Shown piece by piece: positions 24,406-29,936 of a stretch of DNA of 31,859 bases. Under the pieces are notes generated by a model. The model searched no databases. It was given only the letters and a program-made list of their open reading frames with translations, and was not told where the DNA came from. The stretch lies in assembly GCA_031366885.1 (NCBI GenBank), contig JANLPB010000359.1, positions 1 through 31,859 on the forward strand. The letters are read 5' to 3'. The stretch's first letter is position 1; every line of letters begins with the position of its first letter. The translations under genes and the position numbers were made by a program. The stretch comes from UBA668 sp031366885. GTDB lineage: Bacteria > Actinomycetota > Acidimicrobiia > Acidimicrobiales > Ilumatobacteraceae.

Positions 24406-24411
24406 AGGCTA
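24406..24411 (-). promoter_or_regulatory. -10 hexamer TAGCCT of a probable leaderless promoter for the GT-cofD operon
   Basis: On the minus strand TAGCCT fits TANNNT and ends eight bases before the ATG at 24397. The same hexamer occurs in the same position before 26807 and 29937. Confidence 0.45.
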
Positions 24412-24427
24412 ATGGGAGCGCGTGCCC

Positions 24428-24433
24428 TAGACT
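24428..24433 (+). promoter_or_regulatory. Candidate -10 hexamer TAGACT for gmd
   Basis: TAGACT fits TANNNT and would give a leader of about 40 bases before the ATG at 24482, with a weak GGAAAG in it. It lies only 16 bases from the oppositely directed TAGCCT, so the two promoters overlap. Confidence 0.3.
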
Positions 24434-24481
24434 TCAACGACCCACGGCGGGCGCCGCCATGACGGAAAGATTGCTACGACT

Positions 24482-25465
24482 ATGCCCCGCGCATTCATCA
24501 CCGGAATCACCGGCCAGGACGGCCAGCACCTCGCCGAATTTCTTCACGGCAAGGGGTACGAAGTGTTCGGCATGGTGAAGGGCCAGAACAATCCGCGCAT
24601 GGTCCAAATGCGCGACGAGTTCCCGTACGTCGAGCCCGTGCCGGGCGACCTAGCCGATCTTCCGTCGCTGGTCAAGGCGTTGGAGTACAGCCAGCCCGAT
24701 GAGGTCTACAACCTCGGCGCCATTTCGTTCGTCGCCCTCAGCTTCAACCAGGCTGAGCTCACCGCCAACATCACCGGCCTGGGCGTGCTGCGCATGCTCG
24801 AGGCGATTCGCATGGTGGGCGGAGCGCGGAACAACCCGATCCGTTTCTACCAGGCCAGCAGTAGCGAAATGTTCGGCAAGGTCCGCGAAACCCCGCAGAC
24901 CGAAAGGACCCCCTTCCACCCCCGCTCGCCCTACGGCTGCGCAAAGGTGTTCGGGCACGACATCGTGGTCAACTATCGCGAGAGCTACGACATGTTTGCC
25001 TGCAGCGGCATTCTGTTCAACCACGAAGGCCCCCGCCGCGGGCTCGAATTCGTCACCCGCAAGGTGACCAATTCGGTTGCTCGCATCCATCTCGGCCTTC
25101 AGCAGGAGATCGTGCTCGGCAACTTGGACAGCAAGCGCGATTGGGGCTTCGCCGGCGACTACGTCAAGGCGATGTGGAAGATGCTCCAGCAAGACGCCCC
25201 CGACGACTACGTCGTTGCAACCGGGAAGGCGTACAGCATCGAGGATCTGGTGCGGCTGGCATTCGCCGAAGTCGGCATCGAAGACTGGCAGAGCTACGTT
25301 CGTCAGGACCCCAAGTTCTTCCGGCCCGCCGAAGTCGATTTGCTGATCGGTGACCCGTCGAAGGCACGCGAGAAGCTGGGCTGGGAGCCCGAAGTTCAGT
25401 TCCCCGAACTGGTCAAGATGATGGTTGCCAACGACCTCGCCATCGAGGGCGCCAAGATTCGATAG
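24482..25465 (+). CDS. gmd: GDP-mannose 4,6-dehydratase
   Basis: A 327-residue extended SDR. The NADP-binding motif is GITGQDG (8-14). The active site follows E. coli GMD at a constant offset of six: Ser127 (Thr in E. coli) and Glu129 in SSSEMFG, Tyr151 and Lys155 in SPYGCAKVFGHD. LFNHEGPRRGLEFVTRK, GNLDSKRDWGFAGDYV and FFRPAEVDLLIGDPSKA are diagnostic of GMD and separate it from GalE and RmlB. It dehydrates GDP-mannose to GDP-4-keto-6-deoxymannose, the substrate of Fcl at 15095. It is a single-gene unit that converges on the flippase. Confidence 0.95.
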   Translation: MPRAFITGITGQDGQHLAEFLHGKGYEVFGMVKGQNNPRMVQMRDEFPYVEPVPGDLADLPSLVKALEYSQPDEVYNLGAISFVALSFNQAELTANITGLGVLRMLEAIRMVGGARNNPIRFYQASSSEMFGKVRETPQTERTPFHPRSPYGCAKVFGHDIVVNYRESYDMFACSGILFNHEGPRRGLEFVTRKVTNSVARIHLGLQQEIVLGNLDSKRDWGFAGDYVKAMWKMLQQDAPDDYVVATGKAYSIEDLVRLAFAEVGIEDWQSYVRQDPKFFRPAEVDLLIGDPSKAREKLGWEPEVQFPELVKMMVANDLAIEGAKIR

Positions 25466-25466
25466 G

Positions 25467-25487
25467 TTCGAGGGCTCAGCTCTCGAA
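25467..25487. terminator. Nine-pair hairpin between convergent gmd and flippase genes
   Basis: TTCGAGGGC (25467-25475) can pair with GCTCTCGAA (25479-25487) around TCA, with one G-T pair. It begins two bases after the gmd stop and covers the flippase stop codon. It is the strongest stem I found and works in both directions, but lacks a T-run. Confidence 0.5.
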
Positions 25488-26807
25488 GGGCATGTCGATG
25501 ATGGCTTCCATCATCGACTCATTGGTGGGCACAGAGCCGCTGCGCAGCTTGAAACGCAACGCAATCGCAAACGCGATGAGTGCCGCAACTGACGACGCCA
25601 CCAAACCGAACTCGATTCGTCGAAAGAGATCGTCGCTGCTCAGCCACGTGACGAGGACGAACGCCGCCATCCCCAGTCCCCAGCCAACCCCCACCAGCGC
25701 GTGCCCGTTCAGCGCGATGACTGCCTGCGCCAACGCCAGCGCAACCATGTAGCCGGCACTGCCCAGAGCCAGCATCGCCAGTGTCCGGCTGCTGATCTCG
25801 ACGGCATACATCTTCTCGATGACGAATGGTCCGAGCACGAATCCGCCCACGACGCCAGCCGCACCGACTGCCAGGACGATGATCATCAGCTTGCGAAACC
25901 CGCTGCGGAACTCCTCGAACTCATTGCGTGCGGCAAGGCGTGCGAGGCGAGGAAGGAGCGCTGCCTGCACTGCCTGAAACAGGAAGAGTGGAATCCGCGA
26001 GAGCAGTACGGCGTAGCCGAACTGCGTCACCAGTTCCTTCTCGCTGTCGTTCGCCATCAGGTTCGCGGCGACGGGGCCGGCGTTGACCAGCCCGGCCGCA
26101 AAGACCGAGCCAAGCAGCAACCAGCCGAGGTTGGGCGTGACCTCATGCCACGTGGCGGGCGGCCCGTCGTCGGTTCGAAGTTGACCGCGGGCGTACACGT
26201 AGAAGAAACCGGCCAGCGGCGCCAGTGCGACGGCCATCCCGTACGGGCCGACGGTCTTGATGCCCACGACTGCGAGCACGATGCACAGAATGACGCGCAC
26301 GGCACCGTCTGCGCCCATCACCACCGCGTAGGCGCGGAAGCGGCCGCTTCCGCTCGCGATGCCCCGCGCCAGATGTACTGGGGCATAACTGGCGAACGCG
26401 ATCACGAGCGCGACCAGCATCACCCAATCGCCGCCGAAGTACGACTCGGTAATCCACGAACTGGCCAGAAGAATGATCCCGACCACAATGGTCGCCAGGC
26501 CCACGCCGAGCAGCACGACCTTGCGGACCACCGGCCGGGCGCCTTGGCCCAACGCTCTGCGCGCCGAGATGGCACGACCCAGTTCTTGCTCGAGCGGAAG
26601 GAAGAAGCCGGGGGCGAGCGCGAACGTGGCGAACCACAGCGAAAGCACCGGGGCGAACGCTTCATCGCCACCGAGTGCGTTCTTCCCGACTCGGAGGAAC
26701 GCAAAGCTGGCAAAGCCGGCCACCAGGAGCCCGACACCAACGGGAATGGTGCCTTCGGGAAGGGGCACGCGAGAGGGAGAGGGCTGTTCGTCGGAGGGTT
26801 CCACCAA
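25476..26807 (-). CDS. Polysaccharide flippase of the Wzx/MATE-like superfamily
   Basis: A 443-residue membrane protein with about twelve helices in two bundles. It has the lipopolysaccharide-flippase features: a short hydrophilic N-terminus (VEPSDEQPSPSRVPLPEG), FALAPGFFLPLEQELGRAI in the third helix region, and YAVLLSRIPLFLFQAVQAALLPRLARLAA in the eighth. Wzx-type proteins turn undecaprenyl-linked oligosaccharides across the membrane, so it would export what the GTs assemble. The TTG at 26807 is chosen because TAGCCT lies seven bases upstream; GTG 26804 is nearly equivalent. Longer in-frame starts up to 27023 would invade the divergent SpoIID gene. Confidence 0.8.
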   Translation of the reverse strand: MVEPSDEQPSPSRVPLPEGTIPVGVGLLVAGFASFAFLRVGKNALGGDEAFAPVLSLWFATFALAPGFFLPLEQELGRAISARRALGQGARPVVRKVVLLGVGLATIVVGIILLASSWITESYFGGDWVMLVALVIAFASYAPVHLARGIASGSGRFRAYAVVMGADGAVRVILCIVLAVVGIKTVGPYGMAVALAPLAGFFYVYARGQLRTDDGPPATWHEVTPNLGWLLLGSVFAAGLVNAGPVAANLMANDSEKELVTQFGYAVLLSRIPLFLFQAVQAALLPRLARLAARNEFEEFRSGFRKLMIIVLAVGAAGVVGGFVLGPFVIEKMYAVEISSRTLAMLALGSAGYMVALALAQAVIALNGHALVGVGWGLGMAAFVLVTWLSSDDLFRRIEFGLVASSVAALIAFAIALRFKLRSGSVPTNESMMEAIIDMPFES

Positions 26808-26814
26808 GTGGACG

Positions 26815-26820
26815 AGGCTA
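26815..26820 (-). promoter_or_regulatory. -10 hexamer TAGCCT of a probable leaderless promoter for the flippase
   Basis: On the minus strand TAGCCTCG precedes TTG 26807 by seven bases (GTG 26804 by ten). No usable Shine-Dalgarno sequence lies between, which argues for a leaderless TTG or GTG start. Confidence 0.42.
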
Positions 26821-26895
26821 CCTCGCTGAGCGGGCAGAAGGTAGGCAAGGAGCCGCCCGCGGTCAAGTTGAGCTGCGCGGCGCCGATACTTCTCT

Positions 26896-29358
26896 GTGCG
26901 TTGTTCTGTCTCCCGTGTCGCAGTTGGCCTCCTCGCGATGCTTGGGTCAACGATGTCGACCTTGGGCGCGCCATCAGTTTCGGTAGCCGCCGACACCACT
27001 GTGACCCTCGACGGACACGGCAACGGCCATGGTCTGGGGATGAGTCAGTGGGGCGCGTACGGCTACGCGGTCGACAGCGGCTGGAGCGCGACGCAGATCC
27101 TCGAGCACTACTACGGAGGCACGGTCGCTGGCACCGTGCCCGCGGACACGACCATCGCCGTACGGCTGATGAACCTCGACAACGCGCAGACGGCCGTCGT
27201 CAGCGGCACCGGCGGGTTGCTGGTCGATGGCGTCCCCGGTGGGCCGTGGAGGTCGGTCGTTGCTCGCGAAGTGTCGCCGCCGGGATCCGCCGTGGTCTAC
27301 TCGGTGTGGGCGCGCAGTGATGTGCAATCGTGCCCGTCCGGAGATGGCGACCCGGTCGCCGCTGGTTGGACAATGATTGCGCCGGCTGTGGCGGCCACGG
27401 TGACCATTCGCACCCAGGTGGACTCCTCCGCAACGACGAACTATTCGGATCTGGCGGCGGCCTGCGAGCCCGGTGGCACCGTCCGCTCGTACCGGGGACT
27501 CATCCGTGCCGTCAACGGCACCGACGGCGAGAACCGCACCGTCAACGAGGTGCCGATCGAACAGTATCTGCGAGCCGTCGTCGCCAAGGAGATGTCGCCG
27601 GGGTGGGCGACCGCGGGTGGGGGTCGCGGCGCGCAGGCGTTGCAGGCGCAAGCCGTGGCAGCGCGCAGCTTCGGGCTCGCCGAGACCCGCTATTCGTATG
27701 CCCGAACCTGCGACCTGACCTGTCAGTACTACATCGGTGCGGCGTCGCGTCCCTCGGCGACTTCCACGTCGTTCACTGCGGTGGAGCACCCGGCCACCGA
27801 CGCAGCGGTTCAGGCGACTGCCGGGGTCGTGCGTCGGATCTCGTCGGCGACGGGGCCGATCGCGCTCACCATGTTCGCCGCCTCCTCGGGTGGCTGGACG
27901 AGCGCAGGGCCGGGCGGGCTTGTGCCCTTCCCTGCGGTGATCGACGCCGGCGACTCCACGCCGCTCAACCCGAACTACAACTGGTCGACTTCCCTGACCG
28001 GTAGCGCGATCGCCGCCAAGTATCCCGACATCGGCACGTTTGTCAGTCTGACCGTGCTCGCTCGCAATGGTCTGGGCGAGTGGGGCGGACGGGTGACTTC
28101 GGTCAAGATCACCGGCTCGGTCGGGTCAGTCACCCGCACGGGCGACCAGTTCAAGAGTACGTTCGGCCTCAAGTCGAATTGGTTCAACGTGCGCGGCTCG
28201 ACTGCCACCACCATCGACGCCTGCGCCGGTCGCAGTGCGCCGGTCGTTGGGTCGGCCCCGCCAGTTGCTGGCGCCGCTCGCTACACACCGATCGATCCAG
28301 TTCGTTTGATCGACACCCGCAATGGCATCGGCACTGCGGCTCAGCCCGTCGCGGCCGGATGCACCCTGGTCGTAGATCCCGGGCTCGACGCCTCGGCGAC
28401 GGCCGTGGCGGTGAACCTGACGTCGGTCGAGCCATCGGTTGCTGGCTTTGTCACGGCGTACCCCTGCGGCGTCGACCGGCCCACCGCATCAGTCGTGCAG
28501 GCAGTCGCCAACCGCACGATTGCCGGCGCGAGCGTCGTCCCGCTCGGAGCGGACGGGACGTTCTGCATCTACACCTACAGTGCCACGCATCTGCTCGTCG
28601 ATTTGTTCGGTTCCTACGCGCCGTCGGCCGGCCAAAAGTTTGAACCGGTATCGCCGTCGCGGTTGTTCGACTCCCGTCGCTCCGGCAACCGCCTGAGCGA
28701 GGGAACCGTGGTCACGATTCCGGTGACTGGCACAGCTCCCGGCATGGCGCCCATCGGCGCGACCGGCGCGGCGCTGAGCGTTCAGGCTGTCGACCCGGTT
28801 GGGGCCGGCTTCGTGACGGTCTTCCCGTGTTCGCAGCAGGTGCCACAGGTCAGTTCTCTGAACGTGGTGCGCGGCGGCAACATCGCCAATCATGTCGAGG
28901 TTGCACTCAGTACCTCGGGAGCGGTGTGTGTCTTCGTGAGCACAGGGATGCACCTTCTCGTCGACCTGAGCGGATGGTACGGGGCCGGCGCGACCACCGA
29001 GTTTCATGCGATCACACCGGTTCGCGCACTCGACACCCGCAACAACATTGGTCTGTCGGGAGCGTTCGCTGCCGGTTCGAACCGTGCACTGCAACTGGCC
29101 GGAACCCTCGGGCTCCCGTCGCCCACGTCGTTGCGAGCGGTGATCGCCGAGGTCACTGCGGTGTCGCCGTCGGCTGTGGGCTTTCTCACGGTTCACCCGT
29201 GTGTGGCTGCCATGCCGGAAGTGTCGGTGGTGCAGACCTGGCCGTCGGCGAATGCCGCGTCAGCGGTCATCGGTGCCGACGACCAAGCCGGTCGTTGGTG
29301 TATCGCGACCAGTACTGCGACGCACGTACTGGTCGACGTCAGCGGCTACTTCTCGTAG
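26896..29358 (+). CDS. Secreted SpoIID/LytB-domain protein with three C-terminal wall-type repeats
   Basis: An 820-residue exported protein. Residues 1 to about 31 are a signal peptide (VAVGLLAMLGS core, cut after SVAA). Residues about 35-440 form a SpoIID/LytB domain with GHGNGHGLGMSQWGAYGYA (40-58) and VPIEQYLRAVVAKEMSPGWA (from 219) followed by LQAQAVAARSF. SpoIID proteins cleave peptidoglycan glycan strands or activate amidases; Glu233 in KEMS is at the catalytic position. Three repeats of about 120 residues follow (463-581, 582-702, 703-820). Each opens like PVRLIDTRN, has a YPC/FPC/HPC and a later Cys, and ends LLVDLSGWY. Such repeats recur in Acidimicrobiia surface proteins. The GTG start has GATACT five bases upstream. 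Confidence 0.85.
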   Translation: MRCSVSRVAVGLLAMLGSTMSTLGAPSVSVAADTTVTLDGHGNGHGLGMSQWGAYGYAVDSGWSATQILEHYYGGTVAGTVPADTTIAVRLMNLDNAQTAVVSGTGGLLVDGVPGGPWRSVVAREVSPPGSAVVYSVWARSDVQSCPSGDGDPVAAGWTMIAPAVAATVTIRTQVDSSATTNYSDLAAACEPGGTVRSYRGLIRAVNGTDGENRTVNEVPIEQYLRAVVAKEMSPGWATAGGGRGAQALQAQAVAARSFGLAETRYSYARTCDLTCQYYIGAASRPSATSTSFTAVEHPATDAAVQATAGVVRRISSATGPIALTMFAASSGGWTSAGPGGLVPFPAVIDAGDSTPLNPNYNWSTSLTGSAIAAKYPDIGTFVSLTVLARNGLGEWGGRVTSVKITGSVGSVTRTGDQFKSTFGLKSNWFNVRGSTATTIDACAGRSAPVVGSAPPVAGAARYTPIDPVRLIDTRNGIGTAAQPVAAGCTLVVDPGLDASATAVAVNLTSVEPSVAGFVTAYPCGVDRPTASVVQAVANRTIAGASVVPLGADGTFCIYTYSATHLLVDLFGSYAPSAGQKFEPVSPSRLFDSRRSGNRLSEGTVVTIPVTGTAPGMAPIGATGAALSVQAVDPVGAGFVTVFPCSQQVPQVSSLNVVRGGNIANHVEVALSTSGAVCVFVSTGMHLLVDLSGWYGAGATTEFHAITPVRALDTRNNIGLSGAFAAGSNRALQLAGTLGLPSPTSLRAVIAEVTAVSPSAVGFLTVHPCVAAMPEVSVVQTWPSANAASAVIGADDQAGRWCIATSTATHVLVDVSGYFS
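28282..29355 (+). repeat. Three diverged protein repeats of 118-121 residues
   Basis: The units start at 28282, 28639 and 29002. Common blocks are a Pro-x-Arg-x-(Ile/Phe/Leu)-Asp-(Thr/Ser)-Arg start, a GFVT.YPC-like block, an (F/V/W)C(I/V) block and a (L/V)LVD(L/V).G.(Y/F) end. They are clearly diverged at the DNA level, so the duplication is old. Confidence 0.85.
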
Positions 29359-29380
29359 CCGCCGCGGCGTGCGCTGCTGC

Positions 29381-29794
29381 TCAGGCGGCGGTGCGGATCA
29401 GGCCACGCACTTGCTTGCGCGCTGCCTTGGCCAGATCGTGTGCCTGGCCGACGAGGGCGGCGGCCTGCTCTGGCAGACGCTCCTCGATTTTGACGACGGC
29501 CGTGTCCAGCTTGGCATCGAGCGCATCGAAGCGCTCGTCGAGCTTGGCGATCTGTGCTTCTACGGTCGCGAGCATTTCGTCCATCTGGGTCTTGCTGGTG
29601 CCGAAGCGATCGGCGAGACCCTGCACGACCTCGCGGCGGCGAACCTGGGCCTGCTGAAAGGCGAGGACGCCGAAGCCGATGGTGATGTAGGCGGCGTCGC
29701 GCACGGCGCCGACGAGTTTCTCGTCGAGACCGGCCAGTTTGCTGGCGTCGAGGCCTGAGAAGTCGAAGTTGGGGAAGTTGGGAAAGGTTGCCAT
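29381..29794 (-). CDS. Small coiled-coil protein, phasin/apolipoprotein-like
   Basis: A 137-residue protein that I do not recognise as a named family. The first 20 residues are Phe/Pro/Asn-rich (FPNFPNFDFSGLD). A hydrophobic patch (AAYITIGFGVLAFQQA, about 35-50) follows, then an amphipathic helix of about 70 residues with regular Leu/Ala spacing (MLATVEAQIAKLDERFDALDAKL). It ends in a basic tail (ARKQVRGLIRTAA). The composition resembles phasins or membrane-associated coiled coils. The ATG is supported by AAAGGA seven bases upstream (29802-29807). A good sigma-70-like promoter lies in front, so this gene, unlike its neighbours, has a leader. It converges on the SpoIID gene. Confidence 0.65.
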   Translation of the reverse strand: MATFPNFPNFDFSGLDASKLAGLDEKLVGAVRDAAYITIGFGVLAFQQAQVRRREVVQGLADRFGTSKTQMDEMLATVEAQIAKLDERFDALDAKLDTAVVKIEERLPEQAAALVGQAHDLAKAARKQVRGLIRTAA

Positions 29795-29828
29795 GGGGGA
29801 GTCCTTTGTGGGCGGGGGGAGTGATAGC

Positions 29829-29857
29829 ACGATATCGCATAATGCTAACTTTTGCAA
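29829..29857 (-). promoter_or_regulatory. Sigma-70-like promoter of the coiled-coil gene
   Basis: On the minus strand TTGCAA (29852-29857) and TATCGT (29829-29834) are separated by exactly 17 bases. This is the best two-box promoter in the window. Transcription would start near 29822, giving a leader of about 28 bases with AAAGGA as ribosome site. Confidence 0.6.
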
Positions 29858-29921
29858 GCACTAGCGGGCATTTGTTGGGAGGTTGAACTGAGGGTGACCT
29901 GGCAGGGGCGGTGGCCGCCGC

Positions 29922-29927
29922 TAGCCT
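29922..29927 (+). promoter_or_regulatory. -10 hexamer TAGCCT of a probable leaderless promoter for the GT2 fusion gene
   Basis: TAGCCTCG ends nine bases (counting from the hexamer) before GTG 29937, with no Shine-Dalgarno sequence between. It supports the GTG as start. Confidence 0.45.
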
Positions 29928-29936
29928 CGACGGTTC

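Noticed and set aside
26808..27023. Upstream extension of the flippase frame
   Set aside because: It would overlap the signal peptide region of the SpoIID gene and adds a hydrophilic stretch unlike flippases.
29358..29389. GCCGCC/GGCGGC inverted repeat between the SpoIID and coiled-coil genes
   Set aside because: The loop would be about 20 bases and the arms are simple GCC repeats inside the coding end of the coiled-coil gene, expected by chance at this G+C content.
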